Part shown: piece by piece, positions 18,034 to 27,400 of the stretch
Layout: the number at the start of each line of letters is the position of its first letter
Position numbering within the stretch: position 1 is the first letter of the stretch
Source of the DNA: Enterobacteriaceae bacterium LSJC7
GTDB taxonomy: Bacteria > Pseudomonadota > Gammaproteobacteria > Enterobacterales > Enterobacteriaceae
Reading direction: 5' to 3'
DNA: 64,000 bases
Assembly: GCA_000302695.1 (NCBI GenBank)
Contig: AMFN01000003.1
Location: 806,001-870,000 of the forward strand
Position numbers and translations under genes: made by a program
Notes under the pieces: model-generated
Told to the model about the DNA's origin: nothing
What the model saw: the letters and a program-made list of their open reading frames with translations, nothing else
The model's database searches: none

Positions 18034-19287
18034 ATGTGCAGCTCACAACATACCATTTGTTCTAATCGTCAACCAGATTGCAGAATTTGCGGTCAGCGCC
18101 TCCTTCAATTTATTGATCTGGGTAAGCATCCTCGGGCAGATGCCTATCGCCGACCTGACGACCATTCGCCTGAGTTAATGTTTGAGTTGAAAGTCGGCAT
18201 ATGTGAGTCGTGTCAACTTGTGCAACTCATTAACGAAGTCCCTCCCGAAATGATGTTTAATTCTCACTATCCATTTCGAACCTCTTCATCTCAACGGATG
18301 CAGCAGCATTTCCGTGAAATGGCGCTTAAAATAACTGCCGCCGAAAGTCAGGCTGACTCAGCGCCATTTATTGTCGAGTTTGGTTGTAATGATGGCACCT
18401 TTCTTGAGTCATTTGCCAGGCTAGGTTTTATGCACCTCGGTATTGATCCTGCTTCCAATCTGGTTTCAGAGGCTGTGGCTCGTGGAGTTAATGCCAGGAC
18501 AGGTTGGTTCAATACAGAAACCGCCGCCGAAATAGTCGAATCAGCCGGGCCAGCGACTGTCATTTATGCAGCAAACACCTTTTCTCATATTCCTGATCTC
18601 GCCTCAGTCTTCAGAGGCGTTGACCTACTTCTTGCCGAAGATGGCCGCTTTATTTTCGAGGATCCCTACCTGGGCGATATCGTTACGAAGTGTGCCTTTG
18701 ACCAGATATACGACGAGCATATCTATTATTTCAGCGCCACGAGTATAGATTTGGTTGCCCGGAAATTTGGCTTGAAACTTATCGACGTAGAACACCTGGG
18801 AACCCATGGGGGACAACTTCGCTATACGGTCGGGCGTCTACACCAAACACCGTCACGCTCGGTTGTGGATGTTATAGAAAATGAACGTCAGTCCGGTCTG
18901 CATTCTGTCGAGCGTTTGAAGGCGTTTGCACAAACCGTTGAATTTCGCCGAGTCGAATTGCCGAAAGTGCTCCGTGAATTGGCCACTGCGGGTAAAACTG
19001 TTGCCGGATACGCAGCAACGGCAAAAAGCGCAACGGTTTTAAATTACTGTGGGATCGACCGTAACCTTCTCCCGGTCATTTATGACACAACACCCGAGAA
19101 ACAAGGCCAACTAACCCCCGGAACAGGGATACCGATTAAGGCGTTCCCTCAGCGTAGTGAGGAATTTCCCGACGTTTACCTGCTCTTTGCCTGGAATCAC
19201 GAGGAAGAGATCATTACTCGAGAATCCGCTTTCCGTGCTCAGGGCGGCACATGGCTAAAATTTGTGCCTGACATTACGTTATCTTAA
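18034..19287 (+). CDS. NDP-deoxyhexose 3-C-methyltransferase (TylCIII/NovU-like)
   Basis: 417 residues in three parts typical of sugar C-methyltransferases. An N-terminal zinc-binding domain comes first (CRICGQ near residue 17 and CESCQLVQL near residue 53, a CxxC pair). Then a SAM-binding core with VEFGCNDGTFLESF and YAANTFSHIPDL. Then the C-terminal domain with QIYDEHIYYFS, THGGQLRYTVGR and AGYAATAKSATVLNYCGID. Characterised relatives methylate C-3 of TDP-4-keto-2,6-dideoxyhexoses to give branched sugars such as mycarose or noviose. The stop overlaps the next start (TAATG), coupling it to the 2,3-dehydratase that would make its substrate. Confidence 0.88.
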   Translation: MCSSQHTICSNRQPDCRICGQRLLQFIDLGKHPRADAYRRPDDHSPELMFELKVGICESCQLVQLINEVPPEMMFNSHYPFRTSSSQRMQQHFREMALKITAAESQADSAPFIVEFGCNDGTFLESFARLGFMHLGIDPASNLVSEAVARGVNARTGWFNTETAAEIVESAGPATVIYAANTFSHIPDLASVFRGVDLLLAEDGRFIFEDPYLGDIVTKCAFDQIYDEHIYYFSATSIDLVARKFGLKLIDVEHLGTHGGQLRYTVGRLHQTPSRSVVDVIENERQSGLHSVERLKAFAQTVEFRRVELPKVLRELATAGKTVAGYAATAKSATVLNYCGIDRNLLPVIYDTTPEKQGQLTPGTGIPIKAFPQRSEEFPDVYLLFAWNHEEEIITRESAFRAQGGTWLKFVPDITLS

Positions 19288-20609
19288 TGAATTCACTCGC
19301 TCATCATCACGCTACTCAGGTTTCCGGGGCTGACACGCTTTTAGAATTACAGAGTTGGCGGCTGTCAGCCAGAAAATGGTCTTCTGCAACGGCAACGCGG
19401 ATCCCTCTTTGCGAAGTCAGGCAGTGGGAAACATCAGAGTTAAGCCCTGCCTATAGCCACTCGAGCGGAAAGTACTTCTCGGTGATTGGTGTCACGCACG
19501 GTTTTCATGGTGAGAAATGCTCTGGCGCCAGCGTAATGCTCGACCAGCCTGAGGTCGGGCTTCTTGGCCTTGCCGTGGCGAGATCCGGCTCGGATTTGTT
19601 TGCCCTGGTCCAGGCTAAAGCAGAGCCGGGAACTATCCACGGCTGCCAGATTTCGCCTACCGTACAGGCAACACGAAGCAACCAGCTACGAACTCACGGC
19701 GGTAAGCCAGTTCGCTTTCTTGAACTTTTTCGAGCTCCGCACACGGTATTACTCGACACGGTGCAATCCGAGCACGGCAGTATCTTTTGGCAAAAACACA
19801 ATCATTCGATGATAGTCGAAGTGACTTACTTTGAGCCGCCTGTTGGATTTCGTTGGATAGAAATCAATGTGCTTATTCGACACCTGTCAGTGAGTAACTT
19901 GATTCACTCGGATCTACGAACCATTCTTGCTTTAGGTCCGTTCTGGCAAAGCGCAAACGCACCATCTCTGCTCGGCGAAGCTGAACAAATTCGAACATGG
20001 CTCGGACATCATCGTGCCAGAATCTCGTTTTCGGCCACTCGCGTTCCTCTGAGTAATCTACCAGGCTGGCGCCGACAGCAAGACAGGCTCCATCGCCTTG
20101 ACGGTTCCGGGCACGAGGTTATCGGTGTTCGCGTCAACGCCGTAGGCAGAGAAGTCGATTTCTGGGATCAACTCATGGTGAAACCGCTGGCGGTTGGACT
20201 TGTTATCCTGGCGGTTCGTCAACACGAAGGCGCACTGCAGGCTTTGTTCAGAACCTGTGTTGAGCCAGGTCTCCTGGATTTTGTGGAAATCGGCCCAACG
20301 GTGCAGGTTCCTGGCGCAGAGCAACATTCAGACGAGATGCAAAATCAGCTGGTGCAGGCGCTGGTCAGCGGCAGCGGAAAAATGCGCAACGCACAGATTC
20401 TTTATGATAATTTTCATTCTGATGAAGGCGGACGCTTTTTCCAAAGTTCAGTCCGTTACGTCTTAGTTAACTGTGACATTCCCCCTCCCAGCGATGAGTA
20501 CCGTTGGTGCGATGTCAAAACGCTCATTTCAATCGCGCGATGGGGAAACCTTTTAAATATTCAAGCCAGAGATGCACTGGCTTGTCTGTTGTTTCTGACC
20601 CTGGTTTGA
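19287..20609 (+). CDS. NDP-hexose 2,3-dehydratase (EvaA/TylX3-like)
   Basis: 440 residues made of two tandem homologous halves, as in EvaA. Half one contains QPEVGLLGLAVARSGSD, QAKAEPGTIHGCQISPTVQ and ATRSN. Half two contains MVKPLAVGLVILAVRQHEG, FRTCVEPGLLDFVEIGPTVQ and PGAEQ. The enzyme removes water across C-2/C-3 of an NDP-4-keto-6-deoxyhexose, the committed step to 2-deoxysugars. This is a hallmark of antibiotic deoxysugar pathways and unusual in enterobacteria. The 3-ketoreductase, epimerase and 4-ketoreductase are not evident nearby. The SDR at 10290 is one candidate; RmlA/RmlB could be supplied by O-antigen metabolism. Confidence 0.9.
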   Translation: MNSLAHHHATQVSGADTLLELQSWRLSARKWSSATATRIPLCEVRQWETSELSPAYSHSSGKYFSVIGVTHGFHGEKCSGASVMLDQPEVGLLGLAVARSGSDLFALVQAKAEPGTIHGCQISPTVQATRSNQLRTHGGKPVRFLELFRAPHTVLLDTVQSEHGSIFWQKHNHSMIVEVTYFEPPVGFRWIEINVLIRHLSVSNLIHSDLRTILALGPFWQSANAPSLLGEAEQIRTWLGHHRARISFSATRVPLSNLPGWRRQQDRLHRLDGSGHEVIGVRVNAVGREVDFWDQLMVKPLAVGLVILAVRQHEGALQALFRTCVEPGLLDFVEIGPTVQVPGAEQHSDEMQNQLVQALVSGSGKMRNAQILYDNFHSDEGGRFFQSSVRYVLVNCDIPPPSDEYRWCDVKTLISIARWGNLLNIQARDALACLLFLTLV

Positions 20610-20778
20610 TGCAATTGGGCTTGAACGCCCTTTGTCCTGAAATACGATTAAGATAGAGACACGCATTAACAGGCTCTCACCGCAATTTCGCTACTGGCAG
20701 CTACGGTGAATGGCATGATGGCAGGCGAGCAGCCTGCTTCTTTGAGGATTATCTGAGCTGCGAACAGTATGTTGCCCC

Positions 20779-20840
20779 GGCCTGTTACCAGGCCTCATCT
20801 TGCGAACTCACGTCTCCCTGCCGCCCGGGCAACAGGGAGA
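20779..20840. terminator. two hairpins between deoxysugar operon and mlaA
   Basis: GGCCTG-TTAC-CAGGCC at 20779-20794 and TCTCCCTG...CAGGGAGA at 20813-20840 lie between convergent genes. Neither has a strong T run. They are plausible transcript ends for the deoxysugar genes (rightward) and mlaA (leftward). Confidence 0.4.
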
Positions 20841-20846
20841 CATTGC

Positions 20847-21605
20847 TTACTCGGAATCAATATCCTTAAGATCGCCCTCAATCGCCTGCGCGTTCGGGTT
20901 CTCCATCGGCTTAAGCTCGCCGCCATTGGCGATAAAGTCGTGGCGCTGGAAGTAGGCTTCACGCACCAGAATATACGGGTCAGAGGACTGGCGCAGCAGG
21001 CCGTCGGAGTCGAGCAGCTGGGCGCGGGTTTCAATCCCTTCAAGCGTCCATTTGCCAATTGTCATCGGCCAGGTTAGCCAGGAAAGCACCGGGTAGAGCG
21101 TATCAACCGCATCACCACCGTCTTCACGTAGCGTAAAACTGCCGTAGAACGGCAGCTGTACATAAGGACCGTAACCCACGCCGTAGTAACCAAGCGTGCT
21201 GCCGAAGCGGTGCGGCTGAACGCGCTGCAGTTTCGGGTTGGCGGCACCGGCCACATCCATCAGGCCACCGAGACCGAGAATGGTGTTCAGGAAAAAACGC
21301 GTGAAGTGGATGGCGCCCTCATAAGGCTTGCCCTGCAGGAAGTAGTTGACCATGATGGCCGGCTCTTCGAGGTTACTGGTGAAGTTGCTCAGGCCGTTAC
21401 GCGCAGGCTGCGGCACGTAATCACGCCAGGCCACCGCTACGGGACGCACGATGTAAGGATCCAGCACGTTAAAGTTGAAGTTGTACATCGTGCGGTTCCA
21501 GCCTTCGAGCGGGTCAGAGCGCCCCTCGGTTTGTTCGCTTCCAGAGCTGGCGCAGCCCACAAGCAGCGTGGTTGCCAGTGCCAGGCCGGTCATGCGAAAT
21601 GTCAT
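20847..21605 (-). CDS. mlaA: MlaA (VacJ) outer-membrane lipoprotein, phospholipid retrograde transport
   Basis: 252 residues. A short signal peptide ends in the lipobox LVGCAS (Cys18). The mature protein carries the VacJ family sequence DPLEGWNRTMYNFNFNVLDPYIVRPVA, LEEPAIMVN and RFFLNTILGLGGLMDVA. MlaA removes mislocalised phospholipid from the outer leaflet of the outer membrane, working with OmpC and the MlaBCDEF pathway. GAGGGAG lies 7 nt before the ATG. It marks the left boundary of conserved backbone: everything to its left in the window is accessory. In E. coli mlaA is adjacent to yfdC; here the ccm operon separates them. Confidence 0.95.
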   Translation of the reverse strand: MTFRMTGLALATTLLVGCASSGSEQTEGRSDPLEGWNRTMYNFNFNVLDPYIVRPVAVAWRDYVPQPARNGLSNFTSNLEEPAIMVNYFLQGKPYEGAIHFTRFFLNTILGLGGLMDVAGAANPKLQRVQPHRFGSTLGYYGVGYGPYVQLPFYGSFTLREDGGDAVDTLYPVLSWLTWPMTIGKWTLEGIETRAQLLDSDGLLRQSSDPYILVREAYFQRHDFIANGGELKPMENPNAQAIEGDLKDIDSE

Positions 21606-21711
21606 GATATGTCTCCCTCAAGGAATCCCTTTTCTCGCCGGGACGACAGCGCGCCTGCCTGACGCGCTGCTGCATAGCGGTTGCGGGTGGATATTGTTAT
21701 GGCTGGCGCAT

Positions 21712-22914
21712 TCAGGGCTGCTGGTGCGACACCTCTATCTGCACCGGCTGGGGGCTTACAAGCGGTATCAGCTTGCTCTCGCCCAGCCAGTCGCCGGACT
21801 GCGGCACCGGGTTACCATCCTGAGAAATATGCACCTTCACCACGCCCTGTTGCAACGACGACAGCAGCCTGTCCGGCATCATAGCGTTGGTATCATTTAA
21901 CGACAGTGACAGCGGGAAATGACCCAGCGGTACTTTTTTTACCACCACTGGCACATTTGAGACGCCATCCGTCACCGAAACGAAAACTATCCCCTTCACA
22001 GGTAAGGCTTTTTCAGCGTCCGGCGTGAGGCTGATTGTAACAGCCTGTTTCACGTTGTCCATGCCGGCTTCAACTTTCGCCTGCGCAATGCTGCGTTCAA
22101 TAATCGCGCGACGCTGGTCCTCTGCGGGCAACAGGCGCAGCATAATTTGCCAGGCACCTATCGCCTCCTGCCAGCGCTGTTGTTCGAAGGCGCTGAACGC
22201 CAGCAGGCTGAGTGCACGAATATTGGTATGGTCTGTACGCAACGTTTCACGCAGCATTTCACCGCCAAGCTGGTTATCCTGCGGGTCCGAAGAGCGCGTT
22301 AATACTTCAGCATAGTCGAGCTTCGCTTCGGCGTTATTGGGCGCCAGCTTCCAGGCCTGTTCAAACGCCTGCGTGGCGGTCGTAGCGTTACCCAGCACCA
22401 TGCCAATGCGGCCCAGCATCTGCCAGGCCTGTACATTATCCGGATCGTCCTGTAAGCGGGTACGCAGCCCCAGCCCAAGGCGCGTCAGTTCTTCCGTGGT
22501 AAGCGGCTTCGCGTCCTGGTCCATCACGCGCTGCATTAACTGTGGCGTTTGCTCAACCACCTGGCGCCACTCAATCACCCTTTGCACGTTTGATGTTTTC
22601 AGATAAACGCCAACGCTGACTGCTACCAACAACAGAACCGCAAGTACCAGCACAATACGGTTTAGCGGTTTGGCCTCATCGGTAGGTGAGTCGGGGATAT
22701 CGTGCAGCAGCGTTTGCTGGAGTTCTGCCACCATCTTCTCGCGCTCTTCGGCGCTGACGTCGCCGTTATCCTGCTCAAGCTCGGCAAGCCTGTCCTGATA
22801 AAACGCTCGGTTGAGAGCATCACGGCTGGCGACCTGCCCGTTGCCCCAGGGGATAAATAGCAGCGCCGACACCGCCAGCAGCAAAACGACTATGGTAATA
22901 ATCAGCGGCGTCAT
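21712..22914 (-). CDS. ccmI: CcmI, cytochrome c-type biogenesis TPR protein
   Basis: 400 residues. Two N-terminal membrane segments (about 5-25 and 95-115) flank a cytoplasmic helical loop with DALNRAFYQDRLAELEQDNG. They are followed by periplasmic TPR repeats (NVQAWQMLGRIGMVLGNATTATQAFEQAWKLAPN) and a beta-rich C-terminal domain. CcmI recruits apocytochrome c to the heme ligation complex. In E. coli K-12 this function is fused to the C-terminus of CcmH; here it is a separate gene overlapping ccmH by 4 nt (ATGA, 22911-22914). It is the last gene of the ccm operon. Confidence 0.88.
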   Translation of the reverse strand: MTPLIITIVVLLLAVSALLFIPWGNGQVASRDALNRAFYQDRLAELEQDNGDVSAEEREKMVAELQQTLLHDIPDSPTDEAKPLNRIVLVLAVLLLVAVSVGVYLKTSNVQRVIEWRQVVEQTPQLMQRVMDQDAKPLTTEELTRLGLGLRTRLQDDPDNVQAWQMLGRIGMVLGNATTATQAFEQAWKLAPNNAEAKLDYAEVLTRSSDPQDNQLGGEMLRETLRTDHTNIRALSLLAFSAFEQQRWQEAIGAWQIMLRLLPAEDQRRAIIERSIAQAKVEAGMDNVKQAVTISLTPDAEKALPVKGIVFVSVTDGVSNVPVVVKKVPLGHFPLSLSLNDTNAMMPDRLLSSLQQGVVKVHISQDGNPVPQSGDWLGESKLIPLVSPQPVQIEVSHQQP

Positions 22915-23378
22915 GACGCATTCCTTTTTTCATCCAACAGCGCTTTGAGGCGCTGCTGCTCTTGCTCATTGAGTGCAGTATCGGCTTGTTGGCCGCGCTT
23001 GCGGGCGCGCTTTACAATCACCAGCGCACCACCGATAACAAACAGCGCAGGCAACAGCCACAGCACCAGGGTAGACGGCGTCAGCGGCGGCTCATAGGTC
23101 ACAAAATGGCCGTAGCGCGCGACCATATAATCGATTATCTGCTGCTTACTCTGCCCCTGCTGCTGTAGCTCATACACCTTCTGGCGCATGTCGGAGGCAA
23201 TCATGGCGTTAGAGTCGGCAATGCTGTTGTTCTGGCATTTCGGGCAGCGTAGTTGTTCTGTCAGCTGGCGGAACTGCTGCTCCTGCGCTTCGTCTTTAAA
23301 CTGGTAAGTATCAATGGCTGCCAGCGCGCCAAAAGAAAGGCACAGTGCAAACAGCCCGATTAACCCGCGCGCTATCAT
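22911..23378 (-). CDS. ccmH: CcmH, thiol-disulfide protein of cytochrome c maturation
   Basis: 155 residues. A signal peptide (MIARGLIGLFALCLSFGALA) precedes the periplasmic domain with the redox motif LRCPKCQNNSIADSNA (CxxC). A single transmembrane segment follows near residues 95-115 (TLVLWLLPALFVIGGALVIV). It reduces the CxxCH of apocytochromes before heme attachment, with CcmG. The ATG at 23378 overlaps the ccmG stop by 4 nt; a longer in-frame start at 23408 would begin inside ccmG and lacks a signal-peptide N-terminus. It corresponds to the N-terminal half of the fused E. coli CcmH. Confidence 0.9.
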   Translation of the reverse strand: MIARGLIGLFALCLSFGALAAIDTYQFKDEAQEQQFRQLTEQLRCPKCQNNSIADSNAMIASDMRQKVYELQQQGQSKQQIIDYMVARYGHFVTYEPPLTPSTLVLWLLPALFVIGGALVIVKRARKRGQQADTALNEQEQQRLKALLDEKRNAS

Positions 23379-23932
23379 GCTCCGGCCTCCTGGCTGTATT
23401 TGTCCCACAGCGGTTTCAGCTCCTGTTGCCAGACGCGGTCGTTCAGATCCCCCGCGTGGCGGTAGCGGATGATGCCTTTGCCGTCGATAAGAAAGGTTTC
23501 CGGCGCACCGTAAACGCCCAGATCCAGTCCCAGCATGCCGTCACCGTCAAAAAGACTCATGGCATATGGATTACCCAGCTCGTTAAGCCAGCGAATAGCT
23601 TTGGCGCGATCGTCTTTATAATTCATGCCAACCACGCGCACGCCCTGTGCTGACAGCCCGTTGAGAAAGGCGTGCTCGGCGCGACACGTAGGGCACCAGG
23701 TCGCCCAGACGTTCAGCAACAGCGGTTTGCCGTCTGTGAGTGCAGCCTGGTCATAAATTTTGCCAGGAATATCCAGCGACTCCAGGCGAAAGACCGGTAC
23801 GGGTTTGCCAATCAGCGCAGACTCCAGCCGGGTCGGGTCGTCGCCGTCGGCGTTGCGCACCAGTTGCCACATCAGTAATGCGGCCAGCACCAGAAACAGC
23901 GCCAGCGGGATATAAAGCACATTACGCTTCAT
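23375..23932 (-). CDS. ccmG: CcmG/DsbE, periplasmic thioredoxin-like thiol:disulfide oxidoreductase
   Basis: 185 residues. An N-terminal membrane anchor (VLYIPLALFLVLAALLMWQLV) is followed by a thioredoxin fold with the active site NVWATWCPTCRAEH. The family-typical GVYGAPETFLIDGKGIIRYRHAG contains the cis-Pro-side acidic loop. The protein keeps CcmH and apocytochrome cysteines reduced, with electrons from DsbD. It overlaps ccmF by one base and ccmH by four. Confidence 0.94.
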   Translation of the reverse strand: MKRNVLYIPLALFLVLAALLMWQLVRNADGDDPTRLESALIGKPVPVFRLESLDIPGKIYDQAALTDGKPLLLNVWATWCPTCRAEHAFLNGLSAQGVRVVGMNYKDDRAKAIRWLNELGNPYAMSLFDGDGMLGLDLGVYGAPETFLIDGKGIIRYRHAGDLNDRVWQQELKPLWDKYSQEAGA

Positions 23933-25881
23933 TACGCCCCCTTGTGCGAATGACGAAGACGGTAACGACGGTCAAACATGCAGAGTATGCCGCCAAGCGA
24001 CATCAACACGCCGCCGTACCAAATCCAGCGCACGAACGGCTTGTAGTACAAACGCACTGCCCAGCTGCCGTTGTCCAGCTCTTCTCCCAACGCCGCGTAC
24101 AGGTCGCGCGTCAGGCCACCGTCAATGGCCGCTTCTGTCATCATCATGCGGCTACTGTTATAGAAGCGCTTTTCTGCACGCAATGTGGTTTCCGGCTTAC
24201 CGTTGCGCGTCACGTCAATAACGCCAACGCCACCGCGCCAGTTCGGCCCGGTCACGTCACGCACTTCACGAAAGGTAAAGCCATATTCATGAATGGTGAT
24301 GCTGTCGCCCGCCTTCATGCGCACGTCACGCTCAACGCTGTAGCTCTGGCTAAAAGCAATGCCGACGACCGTCACCGCCAGACCGACGTGACCCAACACC
24401 ATACCCCAGTGGCTGCGCGAAATTTTTGTCAGGCCGCGCCACAGGCTGTGGCGGTCGGTGGCACGGTCAAAGACTTCGCTGACGGCGAGGATAAATACCC
24501 AGAACGCCATCAGCAGACCCACAACAGTCATGGCCTCAATGCGGTCCTGCATCAGCCACGGCAGCAACAAGGAGAGCGCAACGGTTGCCACCAGCGCAAT
24601 CAGCAGGCGGCGGCGCAGTTTCTGCGGCTCATCACGACGCCAGCGCACCAGCGGGCCAATGCCCAGCAGCAGCGCAAATGGCGCCATCATCACGCTGAAC
24701 ATGGTGTTAAAGAACGGCTCACCCACGGAGATACTGCCAAGGCCGAGCTGTTTGTGCACCAGCGGCAGCAGCGTGCCGAGCAGCACAACCAGCATGGCCG
24801 CCACCAGCAGCACGTTGTTGCCAAGCAGGAACGATTCACGCGACCACAGCTCATTGCCCACACGCGAGCGTACCGTGCTGCCCTTAACCGCATACAGCAG
24901 CAGCGAACCACCGATGACCACCACCAGCAGCGCCAGGATAAACATGCCGCGCGATGGGTCAGAGGCAAACGAGTGCACGGACACCAGCACGCCGGAACGC
25001 ACCAGGAAGGTGCCGAGCAGACACAGGGAGAAGGCCGAAATCGCCAGCAGCACGGTCCAGGCTTTGAAGCTGCCGCGCTTTTCCGTAACCGCCAGCGAGT
25101 GCATGAGCGCCGTGCCCACCAGCCACGGCATAAAGGAGGCGTTTTCAACCGGATCCCAGAACCACCAACCGCCCCAGCCAAGTTCGTAATAAGCCCACGC
25201 GGAGCCAAGCACGATGCCCAGAGTCAAAAAGACCCACGCGGCCTGGGTCCACGGACGTGACCAGCGCGCCCAGGCGGTATCCAGCCGTCCGGCCATGAGC
25301 GAAGCAATAGAGAACGCAAACGCCACCGAGAAGCCGACGTAACCCATATACAGCAGCGGTGGATGGAAGATAAGCCCCACATCCTGCAACAGCGGGTTAA
25401 GATCGCGCCCGTCAATCGGGTAGTCCGGCAGCGTGCGGGTGAACGGATCGGAAGTGAAAATGATGAACAGCAAAAAGCCGAAGGTAATCATGCCCATCAC
25501 CGCCAGCACGCGCGCCACGGAGTCAAGCGGCATGCCGCGGCTGAACAGCGCCACGGCGAAGGTCCAGCCACTCATGAGCAGTACCCACAGCAGCAGCGAG
25601 CCTTCATGCGCGCCCCAGGTTGCCGCCACGCGATACCACACCGGCAGTTCGGTATTGGAGTTGTTGGCGACATACAGCACGGTGAAGTCGTTAACGATAA
25701 AGGCGTGCACCAGAATCAAAAACGCGGCGAGGATGACCAGGAACATAGCCCAGGTCAGCGGGCGCGCCAGCGCCATCAGCCGCACGTCCTGGCGCGCAGC
25801 GCCCCACAGCGGCCACAGGCTTAACACCAGCGAAATACCGAGCGCGAGGCACAGCAGAAAATTGCCAATTTCCGGCATCAT
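23932..25881 (-). CDS. ccmF: CcmF, heme lyase subunit
   Basis: 649 residues with about 15 hydrophobic segments, the expected CcmF size. The tryptophan-rich heme-handling domain reads WAYYELGWGGWWFWDPVEN, and conserved histidines are in LFIIFTSDPF..., HPPLLYMGYVG and VHSFASDPSRG. CcmF with CcmH and CcmI attaches heme from holo-CcmE to apocytochrome c in the periplasm. Start overlaps the ccmE stop by one base, so translation is coupled. Confidence 0.95.
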   Translation of the reverse strand: MMPEIGNFLLCLALGISLVLSLWPLWGAARQDVRLMALARPLTWAMFLVILAAFLILVHAFIVNDFTVLYVANNSNTELPVWYRVAATWGAHEGSLLLWVLLMSGWTFAVALFSRGMPLDSVARVLAVMGMITFGFLLFIIFTSDPFTRTLPDYPIDGRDLNPLLQDVGLIFHPPLLYMGYVGFSVAFAFSIASLMAGRLDTAWARWSRPWTQAAWVFLTLGIVLGSAWAYYELGWGGWWFWDPVENASFMPWLVGTALMHSLAVTEKRGSFKAWTVLLAISAFSLCLLGTFLVRSGVLVSVHSFASDPSRGMFILALLVVVIGGSLLLYAVKGSTVRSRVGNELWSRESFLLGNNVLLVAAMLVVLLGTLLPLVHKQLGLGSISVGEPFFNTMFSVMMAPFALLLGIGPLVRWRRDEPQKLRRRLLIALVATVALSLLLPWLMQDRIEAMTVVGLLMAFWVFILAVSEVFDRATDRHSLWRGLTKISRSHWGMVLGHVGLAVTVVGIAFSQSYSVERDVRMKAGDSITIHEYGFTFREVRDVTGPNWRGGVGVIDVTRNGKPETTLRAEKRFYNSSRMMMTEAAIDGGLTRDLYAALGEELDNGSWAVRLYYKPFVRWIWYGGVLMSLGGILCMFDRRYRLRHSHKGA

Positions 25882-26357
25882 CAGTGGTTATCCTTATAGA
25901 CTTCCGCAGGACGTTGGTGGTTGTCTTCCATCGCCGCTTTCACTTCTGGCGGCGTGTAGTTTTCGTCATGTTTAGCCAGCACTTCTTTAGCAACAATCAG
26001 GTTGCCTTCTTCGAACTCACCCTGCGCCACAATCCCCTGACCTTCACGAAACAGATCCGGCAGAATGCCTTCGTAGCTGACATCGATAACGCCACGGGCA
26101 TCAAACAGTTTAAACGTCACTTTTAGCGACTGGCTGTCACGTTTAACCGAGCCAGGCATCACCATGCCGCCCACGCGCAGGCGCTGGCCCGGCTCGGGCT
26201 TGAGCAGGCTGGTACCTTTACCGTGGATGATTTCACCGGGCGTGTAGAATAAATCGATATTAGAGCGCAGCGCATACAGCACCAGCGCGATGGTCAGCGC
26301 CAGCCCCGCAATCACGGCAATCGCCAGATAAAGTCGCGTTTTACGTCGTGGGTTCAC
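25881..26357 (-). CDS. ccmE: CcmE, periplasmic heme chaperone
   Basis: 158 residues. An N-terminal membrane anchor ([22 protein letters not shown]) is followed by an OB-fold domain ([37 protein letters not shown]). The heme-binding histidine sits in the [14 protein letters not shown] motif. It receives heme from CcmC and delivers it to CcmF. The gene begins one base after the ccmD stop. Confidence 0.94.
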   Translation of the reverse strand: MNPRRKTRLYLAIAVIAGLALTIALVLYALRSNIDLFYTPGEIIHGKGTSLLKPEPGQRLRVGGMVMPGSVKRDSQSLKVTFKLFDARGVIDVSYEGILPDLFREGQGIVAQGEFEEGNLIVAKEVLAKHDENYTPPEVKAAMEDNHQRPAEVYKDNH

Positions 26358-26576
26358 TTATGCTTCCTCGGGTTCATGGTTCTCGGCTGCCGCGCGAATA
26401 CGCCGTTCGCGGGATTCCTGACGGCGGACTTCCTCCAGCAGCGCGCGGCGCTGCCAGACGGTATGTCCTACCAGGGAGAAAATGGGGATAAGGGTTGCGG
26501 CCACGGCCAGCCAGACGTAAAACGCATAGCCACCCATCGCCCAGAACTCCTGCCAGTTTGCAAAAGCGCTCTGCAT
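26358..26576 (-). CDS. ccmD: CcmD, small membrane subunit of heme export complex
   Basis: 72 residues with one transmembrane helix (YAFYVWLAVAATLIPIFSLVGHT) and a basic cytoplasmic tail (LLEEVRRQESRERRIRA). It stabilises the CcmABC complex and releases holo-CcmE. It overlaps ccmC by one base. Confidence 0.93.
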   Translation of the reverse strand: MQSAFANWQEFWAMGGYAFYVWLAVAATLIPIFSLVGHTVWQRRALLEEVRRQESRERRIRAAAENHEPEEA

Positions 26577-27313
26577 TACGCCCTCCTCCCTTTCTGCGCA
26601 AGCTCAGCCACCCACGGGCGGCGGCGCTCCTGAACCAGAATCAAATTACGCAGGCGCATGAGCGTCAGCGTGACAAACAGGCCAAGGAAGCCAAAAATGC
26701 ACCAGCGCAGCGGAATACGCATGGCCGGATCGATAGTTTGCTGCATGTTGGTGGAGCCCTGATGCAGAGTGTTCCACCACACGACGGAGAAGTGAATAAT
26801 CGGTAAGTTAACCACGCCCACCAGCACCAGGATCCCGGCCGCGCGCCCGGCCAGGCGGCGATCGTCAAAGGCGTTATAAAGCGCAATCACACCGACGTAC
26901 AGAAACAGCAGCACCAGCTCAGAGGTCAGACGCGCATCCCAAATCCACCATGTACCCCACATCGGTTTGCCCCAGGATGAACCGGTCACCAGGGCAATAA
27001 AAGTGTAGACCGCGCCCACCGGTGCCATCGCCGCGACCGTCAGGTCGGCCATTTTCATCTGCCAGACCAGGCCAATAAAGGCGGCAATCGCCATTGACGC
27101 ATAAATGCCCATCGACCACATCGCCGCAGGCACGTGCAGATACATGATGCGATAGCTCTGGCCCTGCTGGTAATCCGCAGGCGCATAAACGAAGCCCCAG
27201 ATGCACCCCACCACCAGCAGGATGCCGCTCAGCAGCCCCAGCCAGGGAATGAAGCGCCCGCACAGGCTATACAGCCGCTGCGGTTTAGCAAGCTGATGTA
27301 GCGCTTTCCACAT
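26576..27313 (-). CDS. ccmC: CcmC, heme-transferring membrane protein
   Basis: 245 residues, six transmembrane segments. The tryptophan-rich signature GKPMWGTWWIWDARLTSELVL is flanked by conserved histidines (IMYLHVPAAMWSMG and FSVVWWNTLHQGST). CcmC loads heme onto CcmE. An 87-bp gap separates it from ccmB, otherwise all ccm genes are contiguous. Confidence 0.95.
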   Translation of the reverse strand: MWKALHQLAKPQRLYSLCGRFIPWLGLLSGILLVVGCIWGFVYAPADYQQGQSYRIMYLHVPAAMWSMGIYASMAIAAFIGLVWQMKMADLTVAAMAPVGAVYTFIALVTGSSWGKPMWGTWWIWDARLTSELVLLFLYVGVIALYNAFDDRRLAGRAAGILVLVGVVNLPIIHFSVVWWNTLHQGSTNMQQTIDPAMRIPLRWCIFGFLGLFVTLTLMRLRNLILVQERRRPWVAELAQKGRRA

Positions 27314-27400
27314 GGTTTATTGCTCACAAAGTTCAACATTATGTTGAAAATCAACGCCGTGATTTTCATCCAGATTCAGCACCGCTATGCGGGCCATTAT

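Noticed and set aside
23740-25260. Long open frame (506 codons) on the plus strand across ccmG/ccmF
   Set aside because: It is the antisense of ccmF, which has all its family motifs on the minus strand; the plus-strand translation is His/Gln/Arg-rich low-complexity typical of a GC-rich shadow frame.
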